32,500 nucleotides of DNA from Lishizhenia tianjinensis (GTDB lineage Bacteria; Bacteroidota; Bacteroidia; Flavobacteriales_D; Crocinitomicaceae): the NCBI GenBank assembly GCA_945902115.1, contig CAMDLY010000029.1, forward strand, positions 1 through 32,500. Direction: 5' to 3'. Of this stretch, positions 1 through 7,337 are shown piece by piece. Under the pieces are notes generated by a model. That model saw nothing but the letters and a program-made list of their open reading frames with translations, had not been told where the DNA came from and ran no database searches. The stretch's first letter is position 1. Each line of letters begins with the position of its first letter. The translations under genes were made by a program, and so were the position numbers.

Positions 1-1154
1 AGTGCTTTTTCTGCTTGACTTTGAGCTTCAGCTAATTTATTTTCATTCACTAAAATGGTAGCTTTCACAATGCGCCCATTACTAACCCCCTCATTATCTT
101 GGTTTTCGCTTCTAATTTGGATACTTGTATCAATATGAGAGAGGGCCAAGGCGTACTTTTTCTGAGCATTATAAATTTCAGCTAAATGATATTGTATTTC
201 AGCAATTCGATACTTAATACCTATTTTTTGAGCTATTTTTTGAGCTTTAAACTGATAATATAATGCCTTATCGTATTTTCCTTCTATGAAATAAATATCT
301 CCAATATTGGTCAATCTTCCGCTAATACATTGTTGATCTCCTATTTCTTCACAGATTTTCAGACTTTTATTTTCATACTCAAATCGCTTTTCTTTATCAC
401 CAAGCTCAGTATATACTTTGTTCATATTCAAATATGAATTGGCTAACCCACGTTTGTCTCCCAATTCTGAGCGAATAATAATACTTTCATTAATTAAATC
501 TATCGCTTCTGCATATTTACCGAGGTGCGAGTATGCAAGCCCAATAAATGAGGATGTTGCCGCCATATTGATTTTATCATTCAGTTTTTCACTCAGCACT
601 TTAGACTTCAGAAGTAGTTGGGTTGCCTCCTCGTGTTTACCAATTTCTGATAAAAAAACTCCTTTATAATAATAAGACGAAGCGAGCATGAATAGATCAG
701 GTGACTCTAGTGAAAGTTTAAGTGCTTCATTTACCAATTGCAAGGCTAAGTTATTATCGCCTTTGGCAGAGACCGCTTTAGCTTTATAATTCAGCGCCCG
801 AATATAATACCCATTTGTTTTTTGGTTGGAAAGTTCATTCAACACAGAATCACACAACCGAATGGAGTAATCGTAATTACTTTGTATGTATAAAATGGAC
901 GATAAATACGTTTTTATAGCTGGGGAAATACTTTTAACACTTCTAAGCTTGGATATTATTCGTTCAGATTTTTCATAGTTTCCGCGAATAATCTGTTCGT
1001 GAATTTGTTGTAATCGCGAATGATATTCAACATCACCACAATTTTTTGTGATGACATACTTGTATTCGGCTTCATTTATTTTTTGTGCAGAAATTCTAGA
1101 CAGACAAAATAAACTGAAAAAAACTATTACTATATATGTTGTCTTAATTTTCAT
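1..1154 (-). CDS. Secreted/periplasmic tetratricopeptide-repeat protein, C-terminus outside the window
   Basis: The frame is open from the ATG at 1152-1154 to the window edge (384 codons), so the 3' end is missing. Residues 1-24 form a signal peptide (MKIKTTYIV..., a hydrophobic stretch, cleavage after ISAQ). From about residue 150 there are at least six helical repeats about 40 residues apart with TPR-like cores such as GLAYSHLGKYAEAIDL, GDIYFIEGKYDKALYY and AEIYNAQKKYALALS. In Bacteroidota this architecture is usually the N-terminal sensor of a TPR-containing histidine kinase or a LuxR-type regulator, with a membrane helix and output domain following the repeats; that part would lie beyond position 1. 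The TPR call rests on visible repeats; the sensor role is inference. A promoter box lies 9 nt upstream of the start. Confidence 0.8.
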   Translation of the reverse strand, partial: MKIKTTYIVIVFFSLFCLSRISAQKINEAEYKYVITKNCGDVEYHSRLQQIHEQIIRGNYEKSERIISKLRSVKSISPAIKTYLSSILYIQSNYDYSIRLCDSVLNELSNQKTNGYYIRALNYKAKAVSAKGDNNLALQLVNEALKLSLESPDLFMLASSYYYKGVFLSEIGKHEEATQLLLKSKVLSEKLNDKINMAATSSFIGLAYSHLGKYAEAIDLINESIIIRSELGDKRGLANSYLNMNKVYTELGDKEKRFEYENKSLKICEEIGDQQCISGRLTNIGDIYFIEGKYDKALYYQFKAQKIAQKIGIKYRIAEIQYHLAEIYNAQKKYALALSHIDTSIQIRSENQDNEGVSNGRIVKATILVNENKLAEAQSQAEKA

Positions 1155-1163
1155 TTATTTTCG

Positions 1164-1171
1164 CAAAAATA
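1164..1171 (-). promoter_or_regulatory. Bacteroidota -7 box for the TPR gene
   Basis: On the minus strand the sequence reads TATTTTTG, an exact match to the Bacteroidota consensus TAnnTTTG. It ends 9 nt before the ATG of the TPR gene. No convincing -33 TTG element was seen. Confidence 0.45.
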
Positions 1172-1267
1172 ACTACAATTATCAACCTCAACAATAAAAT
1201 AATAAATCAAAGAGACAAATGGAGGGTTCCAAAAACAAAGTTGCTTATGAAAAAATGCAATCCTAGT

Positions 1268-2593
1268 TTACACATCTTCTAAACTCAATCCTATGATTGA
1301 AATATTGTAGTGATTCAATTCACTATGAAGCCGCTTCAGCACCCCTAGTTTTTCATGCAGGAGTTCGAGATTGATTTTCTTTGATTGGCGCTTTACTTCG
1401 GCGATGGTCATGGTTTTATCGAGTTCATTTAGTGCGATGTAATCGATTTCCAGTGTTCCTTTTCGATCCCAGAATGACCCTACATTGGTGTACTTGCCTG
1501 ATTCCATTGCTTTGGTACGGCAGTATTTTTCTAACATAATTCCACTAAAGGTTTCATAATCTCTGGATATGATGCGTTGCAATTGATCGTATGCGCCAAT
1601 TTCAACCATGTGCTGGTATTTGTAAATAAAACGAAACCAAAAAACCAAGAAGTTGTCGTCGATTGAATATTTCATGGTTTTGGATTCACTTTTTGTACTG
1701 AAAACAGGTGTGCTACGTTTGATGAGGTTGAAATCCCGTTCCATTTTTGTCAAATAGCCTCCAATTTCTCGCTGCAGCGCCTGTTCTAATTCACTTCGTC
1801 GGTTTCTCCCTTGTGCTATTTCGGATAGAATACTGAAGTACGTGCTATACTCGCGCCCGAATTCTTCTACCAGCATATTTTTCCCTTCATGCAGTAATAG
1901 GGAATGCTCAGCAGTGAGATAGGCGATCATTTTGTCTTTGGTATACGCCTTATTTTCCATAAACAATTCCACGTATTTAGCCACTCCGCCTGTAAAAGCG
2001 TAGAGTGCTAATAGATCCTCGGGGGTATGGCGAGGTGCATGATCGTCCAATATTTCTTTGAGCACATGCGTTTCGAAAGGCTTCAGATGAATCTTATGAT
2101 TGGCTCTTCCGAACAATGGCTCTGCATGATTTTCAAAGATCTGGTACATCATAGAAATAACAGACCCCGAGACAATTAGGTTAATTTTACTGCTCGCTGC
2201 ATGTAAGTCCCAAAGTCGTTGCAGGTCACTAAAAACAGATGGTGCGACATGTATAAGTTCCTGAAACTCATCGATGATAACAGTTAACGGTTGGGTTTTG
2301 GTATAGCCAAATAAAAATTCCAAAATACTTGAAATCGAGGTAGCATTACCGAGGAGCGGAACACCCAGTTTTTGTTGAATTTCATCTTGAAAATCTTGAC
2401 AAAGTAAGACTTCCGATTTTTTGGCTACAAAGAAATACAGGTATTGCTCGTTTTCGTGTGCTTTGAGCAGGAGTTGTGTTTTTCCAATACGGCGTCTGCC
2501 GGTAAGCACCGTAAATTGACCCTTCTGTTTCGATTGTTTAGCGATATTTTGCAATAAAGCAATCTCTTTCTTTCGATTGTAAAACGTATCCAT
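1268..2593 (-). CDS. Archaeal-type AAA ATPase with C-terminal DUF234/PD-(D/E)xK-like domain
   Basis: A 441-residue protein. Walker A is GRRRIGKT (residues 32-39) and Walker B is VIIDEFQ (104-110), followed by SGSVISMM (141-148) in a sensor-like position. A winged-helix region follows (about 240-300). The C-terminal part carries EIDYIAL (D383) and IAEVKRQ (E398, K400), the D...ExK spacing of the nuclease-like DUF234 domain. This matches the ATPase_2/DUF234 family (about 440-480 residues), which is common in archaea and Bacteroidota, often in several copies and without known function. There is no signal peptide, so it is cytoplasmic. It appears monocistronic, with its own box 4 nt before the ATG. 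Family assignment is confident; a DNA-directed role is only inference. Confidence 0.88.
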   Translation of the reverse strand: MDTFYNRKKEIALLQNIAKQSKQKGQFTVLTGRRRIGKTQLLLKAHENEQYLYFFVAKKSEVLLCQDFQDEIQQKLGVPLLGNATSISSILEFLFGYTKTQPLTVIIDEFQELIHVAPSVFSDLQRLWDLHAASSKINLIVSGSVISMMYQIFENHAEPLFGRANHKIHLKPFETHVLKEILDDHAPRHTPEDLLALYAFTGGVAKYVELFMENKAYTKDKMIAYLTAEHSLLLHEGKNMLVEEFGREYSTYFSILSEIAQGRNRRSELEQALQREIGGYLTKMERDFNLIKRSTPVFSTKSESKTMKYSIDDNFLVFWFRFIYKYQHMVEIGAYDQLQRIISRDYETFSGIMLEKYCRTKAMESGKYTNVGSFWDRKGTLEIDYIALNELDKTMTIAEVKRQSKKINLELLHEKLGVLKRLHSELNHYNISIIGLSLEDV

Positions 2594-2597
2594 ACTG

Positions 2598-2605
2598 CAA
2601 ATATA
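2598..2605 (-). promoter_or_regulatory. -7 box 4 nt before the ATPase start codon
   Basis: The minus strand reads TATATTTG, then CAGT, then the ATG at 2591-2593. It is an exact TAnnTTTG match. With the usual short distance from this box to the transcription start, the mRNA would begin at or next to the ATG. Confidence 0.55.
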
Positions 2606-2669
2606 GAAACAAACAGTTCCGAAACAACCATTTCGGAAAAATAAATTTCAAAGGTGTAAGTCGTCAGCA

Positions 2670-2777
2670 TAAAGTGGACTGATAATAGGTTAAACCTTAG
2701 TAGGTGTTCCCAAATAAATTAATGTTTAAATTTAATTAATTATGGAAACAAACAGAAAGTAAAAACAGACCACTTTA
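2670..2777. repeat. Short element bounded by 12-bp inverted repeats (possible IS remnant or MITE)
   Basis: TAAAGTGGACTG at 2670-2681 is matched in inverted orientation by CAGACCACTTTA at 2766-2777 (11 of 12 positions). The 84-bp interior is AT-rich. Just inside the right repeat lies a six-codon stub, ATG at 2742 to TAA at 2760-2762 (METNRK). Imperfect terminal repeats around a gene stub are what an internally deleted insertion sequence would leave. No target-site duplication is evident in the flanks, and no transposase remains to identify the family. Confidence 0.35.
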
Positions 2778-2833
2778 GTTTGAAGACATACATCGAGTTT
2801 ACATTTTTTCACTTTTACAAGTGGGTCAGAAGA

Positions 2834-2980
2834 ATGAATTTGAGCGTCCCAAAAGATGAAATCAGAGAATTTTTGAAAGAGAAGGAGGAAAGAAAACAAC
2901 ATTTTTTAGGATGGAAAACAAGTACATTTTTGAGCCCAAAATGGGGTCACATAAACTCGAAGGAATCGCCTTTCTTTTAA
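2834..2980 (+). CDS. Doubtful 48-residue ORF
   Basis: ATG at 2834 opens a 48-codon frame whose first half is strongly charged and helix-like (KDEIREFLKEKEERKQHF), with no signal peptide or known motif. The frame can be extended to a TTG at 2780. An overlapping frame (2860-3003, from the ATG at 2911: MENKYIFEPKMGSHKLEG...) is about equally plausible, so this may be a degraded gene or chance. No TAnnTTTG box precedes it. I do not recognise it. Confidence 0.2.
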   Translation: MNLSVPKDEIREFLKEKEERKQHFLGWKTSTFLSPKWGHINSKESPFF

Positions 2981-3001
2981 CAAATGTTTTAACAGAAAAT
3001 T

Positions 3002-3038
3002 AAAAACCCCTGAAAATCAATGATTTAAAGGGGATTTT
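3002..3038 (-). terminator. Intrinsic terminator downstream of tRNA-Phe
   Basis: On the minus strand, starting 5 nt past the tRNA 3' end, CCCCT pairs with AGGGG. An inner AATC/GATT helix sits beyond a small internal loop, and a run of five T follows. An A-run on the other side means it could also stop plus-strand transcription. Confidence 0.7.
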
Positions 3039-3042
3039 TACG

Positions 3043-3115
3043 TGGTACCTCCAGGAATCGAACCAGGGACACAAGGATTTTCAGTCCTTTGCTCTACCAA
3101 CTGAGCTAAGGTACC
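3043..3115 (-). tRNA. tRNA-Phe (anticodon GAA)
   Basis: A 73-nt cloverleaf on the minus strand. The acceptor stem pairs GGTACCT (3109-3115) with AGGTACC (3044-3050), with discriminator A. The D-loop contains AGCTCAGTTGGTAGAGC. The anticodon arm is AAGGA-CTGAAAA-TCCTT, with anticodon GAA at 3080-3082. The T-arm contains GGTTCGATTCC. The 3' CCA is not encoded (the next bases are CG), so it must be added by the CCA-adding enzyme. An intrinsic terminator follows. Confidence 0.97.
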
Positions 3116-3198
3116 AGCCGTTGGTGGGGGCGAAGTTAAGCATTTTTTATTTTTTACTCCAAATTACTTTTAATTTTCTTTTAATTAAATGTCCTGCT

Positions 3199-3206
3199 TA
3201 CCTTTG
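3199..3206 (+). promoter_or_regulatory. -7 box 4 nt before the coaX start codon
   Basis: TACCTTTG matches TAnnTTTG exactly and is followed by TGCC and the ATG at 3211. It also argues that the long in-frame extension upstream of 3211 is not translated. Confidence 0.55.
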
Positions 3207-3210
3207 TGCC

Positions 3211-3927
3211 ATGTTGTCTGAAGATATATACATACTAGACATTGGCAATTCAGCAGTGAAGATCGCTTGTTACAGAAATGGTCTCATACAAGAGGTGAAA
3301 AGAGCAAGCTCAGAGGAGTGCTTATCTTTCGATTGGAAGAATAAAACAGTAGTTTTTGCGAATGTTGCAGCACAAGAGATGGTGTCTGAGATTAAAAAAA
3401 CTGCGCGAAAATTGGTTGAAGTGGATAGCTCCTTCAGTAGTGGATTTACCTCGAAATATACGTCTATGCATACGCTAGGTATAGACCGTCTATGTAATGT
3501 GGAGGCCATGGCAAATACTGGTATAGAGGGAGATTTGTTGTGTGTGGATATCGGTACTTGTCTGAAATTTGACTTTTTAGATAGGCATAAAACGTATCTA
3601 GGAGGAAGTATCTCCCCAGGAATTGACCTTCGCTTAAAATCCTTGAATGACTACACAGCGAGATTACCTTTACTGCAAAAGAAACGATTCCCAAACATAA
3701 TGGGTGCCTCGACATCACATGCGATATTATCGGGAGTGATGAAGGGTATAGAGGCGGAAATTTTTCAAATGATTAGCTGGTATGAAGCAAAATATCCTGA
3801 CTTAACGATTTTTGTGACTGGGGGCGACGCAAGTTATTTTGATTTCCTACAAAAAAGTAACATCTTTGCAGACGAAAATTTAACGCTCAAAGGAATTTTT
3901 TCCATGTACAACCGCTATGCACAATAA
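3211..3927 (+). CDS. coaX: Type III pantothenate kinase
   Basis: This cytoplasmic enzyme phosphorylates pantothenate, the first step of coenzyme A synthesis. Type III kinases are acetate/sugar kinase-fold enzymes that need a monovalent cation and escape CoA feedback. The 238-residue protein shows the family motifs in order: the P-loop DIGNSAVK (10-17), GIDR with the presumed catalytic D92 (90-93), DIGT (113-116), GGSISPG (131-137) and VTGGDA near the C-terminus. The ATG at 3211 is preferred over an upstream in-frame start at 3121, because it lies 4 nt after a promoter box and gives the usual family length. The gene overlaps the next by 11 nt and heads an envelope-directed run of genes. Confidence 0.93.
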   Translation: MLSEDIYILDIGNSAVKIACYRNGLIQEVKRASSEECLSFDWKNKTVVFANVAAQEMVSEIKKTARKLVEVDSSFSSGFTSKYTSMHTLGIDRLCNVEAMANTGIEGDLLCVDIGTCLKFDFLDRHKTYLGGSISPGIDLRLKSLNDYTARLPLLQKKRFPNIMGASTSHAILSGVMKGIEAEIFQMISWYEAKYPDLTIFVTGGDASYFDFLQKSNIFADENLTLKGIFSMYNRYAQ

Positions 3928-5233
3928 GTTTCTTTTCTTTTTTCTTTTAGCTGTTTCCGGTTGCTTTGCACAATCTTTTTCTACGTCGCCAATTTCATAT
4001 TACGGTATCGGTGAGAGATCTAATCAATCACAAGCGATTTATTCCGCCATTGGATATGCAGGCCTAGCTCACTTTGATTCCACACAATTAAATTTAGATA
4101 ATCCAGCATCCTACAGTTTTTTGAGCCAAGGCAATACCCTGTTCGCCCTAGGAATGAAAGGCAAAACAACTCGGTTTGCGGATCAAGAAGCTTCTATCAT
4201 ACGCACGCAATTTTTGTTGGATCAATATGCTTTAGGATTTAAGCTAAACAAAAAAGTAGGTTCGGTATTTGCCTTGCGGCCCTATGCCAATCGCGGTTAC
4301 CAAATAACGGATAATAATTTTACCGGAATTGATTCTATTCGATATACGTATCTTGGTAGAGGAGGGATGAGCGAAATATTGATTGGATTTGGTTACCGTC
4401 CTTTGAACACGAAAGTTTGGAAACTTTCTTTCGGCGCGAATATTGGCTATGCTTTTGGAGTGACAGAGAAAATTCGAAGGGCCCAATTGATGCCATCAAC
4501 CTCAGATTATCCGGCAGGTGAACAAAATACCCTAATGCGCCTGAATAAACTAAATGTTTACACCAGTGCTTTGTTACAAATAACACCCTCTAACTACCAA
4601 CAAATTGTTCTTTCAGGAGCATATGAGCCTGCGAGTTTTGCAACTAAATTAACAACGGTGTCCTCACTCTCAAGTGTAAGTCTCGGTTTAAATGGAAGAC
4701 CAGTATATGACGTATTACAGGCTGATTCAACAGATAATACATATAATAGTAAGTCTTTAACTTTAGGTATTTCCTACACTATTTTCTTGCCAAAATGGAG
4801 AATACAAACGAGAGAGCTTCATCCGTCCCTTAAGATGTTAGTGTCGTATAGAAGTAATAGTTCTTTCATCTCAGGAGGGGATTCATCTTCTCATCAAGGT
4901 TGGTCTGCAGGAATTCAGTTCAATCCCGAAAAAGAGCTTTTTGAAAACTTGTCCGTACTTAAATTTGGTGAGAAATTATCTTACCGCTTGGGAGTCTTTA
5001 CAGCGGAAAATAAATTTTCCGATCAGAAAATAGCCGACTTTGGCACAACATTTGGAATTGGCATTCCGATCTTGATTCAGCAATCACTTTCCTCCGTAAA
5101 TCTGTCATTTCAGTTGGGCAAGAGGAGCAATGAATCAGGATCATTAGAAGAAACATACGGCGGAATGCAGGTTGGCTTAGTTTTTTGCCCCTCAAGTTTC
5201 GATAGATGGTTCAGAAAACGTAAACTAGATTAA
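3917..5233 (+). CDS. Putative outer-membrane beta-barrel protein
   Basis: A 438-residue protein with an N-terminal signal peptide, probably cleaved after GCFAQ (about residue 19). VSGC (13-16) resembles a lipobox, but the following FAQ-SF looks like a type I site. The mature part starts SPISYYGIGE and contains the NPASYSFLSQG motif seen in FadL/PorV-like barrels of Bacteroidota. It continues as alternating hydrophobic/polar strands rich in G, Y and F (LGFGYRPL-like segments) to the end. Its start overlaps coaX by 11 nt, suggesting translational coupling. In flavobacteria a protein of this kind commonly sits between coaX and lptC (from memory). Function is unknown; the LptC neighbour suggests an envelope role. 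Confidence 0.75.
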   Translation: MHNKFLFFFLLAVSGCFAQSFSTSPISYYGIGERSNQSQAIYSAIGYAGLAHFDSTQLNLDNPASYSFLSQGNTLFALGMKGKTTRFADQEASIIRTQFLLDQYALGFKLNKKVGSVFALRPYANRGYQITDNNFTGIDSIRYTYLGRGGMSEILIGFGYRPLNTKVWKLSFGANIGYAFGVTEKIRRAQLMPSTSDYPAGEQNTLMRLNKLNVYTSALLQITPSNYQQIVLSGAYEPASFATKLTTVSSLSSVSLGLNGRPVYDVLQADSTDNTYNSKSLTLGISYTIFLPKWRIQTRELHPSLKMLVSYRSNSSFISGGDSSSHQGWSAGIQFNPEKELFENLSVLKFGEKLSYRLGVFTAENKFSDQKIADFGTTFGIGIPILIQQSLSSVNLSFQLGKRSNESGSLEETYGGMQVGLVFCPSSFDRWFRKRKLD

Positions 5234-5243
5234 CGATACAAAC

Positions 5244-6491
5244 ATGAAAAAATTAGTACTATTCGGACTTTTAACTTTTACGAGTATTTTGAGCTTTGCG
5301 CAAAACGACTCTGTTCAAAAACGTGAATGTGATAGAATGAGATTTCTAGCGAGTGAAGAGTTAAAGTTGAAAAACTTCGCAGGGGCACTTAGTTATTATC
5401 AAAAAGCAGAAGTGATTTGCGGAAACTTTGACAAAGCGGCCTATGAAAGAATGGCGCAAGCAGCGAGTAATGCGAATGCAACAGAAACAGATAAAGTTAA
5501 AAAGGCTTTATTCGCGGATTCGCTTATTTCTATTTACAATCGGATGGAGGAAAAGTCTTTTTTTGATAATAAAAATGCGTTAATACGGGCTGGTATTTAC
5601 CTTAAAACTACCACCATCGATAGGGCAAAAGCGGATGAATGGTATACTGTATCCTTAAAAAACGGTGCACAGTTCAATGAAGCACAACTGTTGACTTATT
5701 ACAACAATTTGTACCAGATGTACCTTGCCTCAAAAGACGACCTCAAGGGAGCCATTAAAAAACGATTAATCAATGATTGTTTTGTGTTGAGTAAAGTTGC
5801 AACGGATGCAGCGATGACTCCAAAAACGCAAGAAAATCTTACCAGTATTTTTAATTCGTTAATCAAAACGTGCGATGATATTTTACCTGATTTGGCGGGA
5901 TTTATGAAATCTCTACCTCAAGAGAAGGAAGCCAAAATCAAAACGGTAAACAACTTTATGACCATATTAAAAGATAAAGGTTGTTCAGGAAGTAAGGAGT
6001 ATGAAATGCTTGTAGATACTATTATCAAAGTAGATAACAGCATCGATGCCGTATTAGCTAAAGCAAGCCTTCAAATGGCAAAGAAGCGTTACGACGATGT
6101 TATTTCTTCATACCGTACAGCTATCAATATGTCCACTAGCAACACTCAAAAAGAGGATTTGGAGTACGAAATTTTAGAAATAATTTTTTACAAGAAAGAT
6201 AATATAAGGGGTGCTTACAATATGGCACTTGGAATCAATGGCTCCAAACGTTCAAAAGCCTTAGAAATCGCCGCAGATTGTGTCGCTCAATTGGCAAATT
6301 CTTGTGGATCGAGTACTTTTGAAAGAAAATGTAACTATCTCTATGCGGCCGAACTTGCTCAAAGAGCAGGAGACGGCGGCAAGGCATCGAGGTATAGGGC
6401 TATGGGACCTTCTTCTACAGAGATTTTCACAGAAGGAAACCCATCTTCAGCGAGCCTCCCTTGCTGGGGTGTTTCAGTATCATTGAAATAG
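5244..6491 (+). CDS. Secreted TPR-like protein of the coaX-lptC cluster
   Basis: A 415-residue protein with a clear signal peptide (MKKLVLFGLLTFTSILSFAQ, cleavage after residue 20). The mature N-terminus has a TPR-like helical pair (LASEELKLKNFAGALSYYQK). Further helical repeats occur around DAVLAKASLQMAKKRYDDVISSY and in the C-terminal third. Cysteines are scattered, without a metal motif. It starts 10 nt after the barrel gene and ends 3 nt before lptC, so co-translation is likely. Proteins of this type act as periplasmic scaffolds; a role with the neighbouring barrel or LptC is inference. Confidence 0.72.
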   Translation: MKKLVLFGLLTFTSILSFAQNDSVQKRECDRMRFLASEELKLKNFAGALSYYQKAEVICGNFDKAAYERMAQAASNANATETDKVKKALFADSLISIYNRMEEKSFFDNKNALIRAGIYLKTTTIDRAKADEWYTVSLKNGAQFNEAQLLTYYNNLYQMYLASKDDLKGAIKKRLINDCFVLSKVATDAAMTPKTQENLTSIFNSLIKTCDDILPDLAGFMKSLPQEKEAKIKTVNNFMTILKDKGCSGSKEYEMLVDTIIKVDNSIDAVLAKASLQMAKKRYDDVISSYRTAINMSTSNTQKEDLEYEILEIIFYKKDNIRGAYNMALGINGSKRSKALEIAADCVAQLANSCGSSTFERKCNYLYAAELAQRAGDGGKASRYRAMGPSSTEIFTEGNPSSASLPCWGVSVSLK

Positions 6492-6494
6492 AAC

Positions 6495-7067
6495 TTGAAT
6501 ATTTTCAACAATCTTATAAAAGTAATTCCTATTGTATGTGGTGCAATGGGAATTCTTTTTTCTTGCGAGAATTCAATGTCAGAAATACAACGCGTCAGTA
6601 TTAATTACGATACACCCGATGAAATCTCTAAAAATTTGAGATTAGTGTATTATGATTCTGCAAAAACCAAAATTGAATTATTTGCCACGAATACTGAAAA
6701 AGTAAATGGAAGGCAAGAGATCACTCGATTAAAAGATTCTTTGAGGGTAAATTTTTACGATAAATCAGGTAAAAAAATTTCCACACTATTTGCTTTATAC
6801 GGTGAAATTAATGACTTGAAAAATATGGTTTATGTTAAGGATTCCGTGCGATTCTATAATTTTGATAAAAAACAACTCCTTGAAACGGAAGCACTATATT
6901 GGAACCGCTCGGATAGCTCAATTTATACTGAAGGACAGGTTATAGTAAAGTCTCCGGATGGTTTGGCTTTAGGAACAGGGTTCAAAACAAAGCAAGATTT
7001 TGGTAAATACACAATACTAAAACCCCAGGGGCAGATTTTAGTAAAAGATTCAAAAAAAGAAAATTAA
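6495..7067 (+). CDS. lptC: LPS export periplasmic protein LptC (lipoprotein form)
   Basis: LptC joins the inner-membrane LptBFG transporter to the periplasmic LptA bridge that carries lipopolysaccharide to the outer membrane. The 190-residue protein begins with a hydrophobic N-terminus ending in the lipobox-like ILFSC (C24). The beta-jellyroll core includes LRLVYYDSAKTKIELFA, the YGEIND segment, LETEALYWNRSDSSIYTEG and GLALGTGF, typical of Bacteroidota LptC. The start is a TTG at 6495, 3 nt after the previous gene. The next in-frame ATG (6546) would leave only a six-residue leader before the cysteine and is rejected. It is tightly linked to the TPR gene upstream and the small membrane protein 5 nt downstream. 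Confidence 0.85.
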   Translation: MNIFNNLIKVIPIVCGAMGILFSCENSMSEIQRVSINYDTPDEISKNLRLVYYDSAKTKIELFATNTEKVNGRQEITRLKDSLRVNFYDKSGKKISTLFALYGEINDLKNMVYVKDSVRFYNFDKKQLLETEALYWNRSDSSIYTEGQVIVKSPDGLALGTGFKTKQDFGKYTILKPQGQILVKDSKKEN

Positions 7068-7072
7068 GATTT

Positions 7073-7306
7073 ATGAATACGTACAATACAATCATGAAGT
7101 ATTTTTGGCTTACAGCTGCCATAATCATCTTTTTAGTTGTCACCGTTATGGGTGTAAAGGAAGGTTTTGGCAAGTGGGTATTTTACTACCTGTTTGTAAT
7201 GTCTTCTCTTGGTATGTATTTTTTTAAGATGTGGATGATGAAGAGATTCGTGAAGCATCAATCTTATCTCCAAGAAATTAAGGAAAAAAATAAAGAAAAA
7301 TTGTAA
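7073..7306 (+). CDS. Small two-helix membrane protein
   Basis: A 77-residue protein with two hydrophobic segments (about residues 9-26, YFWLTAAIIIFLVVTVMG, and 36-52, VFYYLFVMSSLGMYFFK) and a strongly basic tail (KEKNKEKL). It would be an inner-membrane protein with both ends on the same side. The start is 5 nt after lptC, so it is almost certainly co-transcribed. I do not recognise a family. Its place directly after lptC suggests a link to the envelope, but that is inference. Confidence 0.65.
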   Translation: MNTYNTIMKYFWLTAAIIIFLVVTVMGVKEGFGKWVFYYLFVMSSLGMYFFKMWMMKRFVKHQSYLQEIKEKNKEKL

Positions 7307-7337
7307 CAAAATAATCTTATTGATTGTCTTATAAGCT

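Noticed and set aside
1219..1266. 15-codon ORF (MEGSKNKVAYEKMQS)
   Set aside because: Too short, without homology or a promoter, and directly next to the ATPase stop codon. Probably chance.
3121..3210. N-terminal extension of coaX from an upstream in-frame GTG-like start
   Set aside because: It would begin next to the tRNA gene and run through the promoter box. It adds 30 residues before the family N-terminus.
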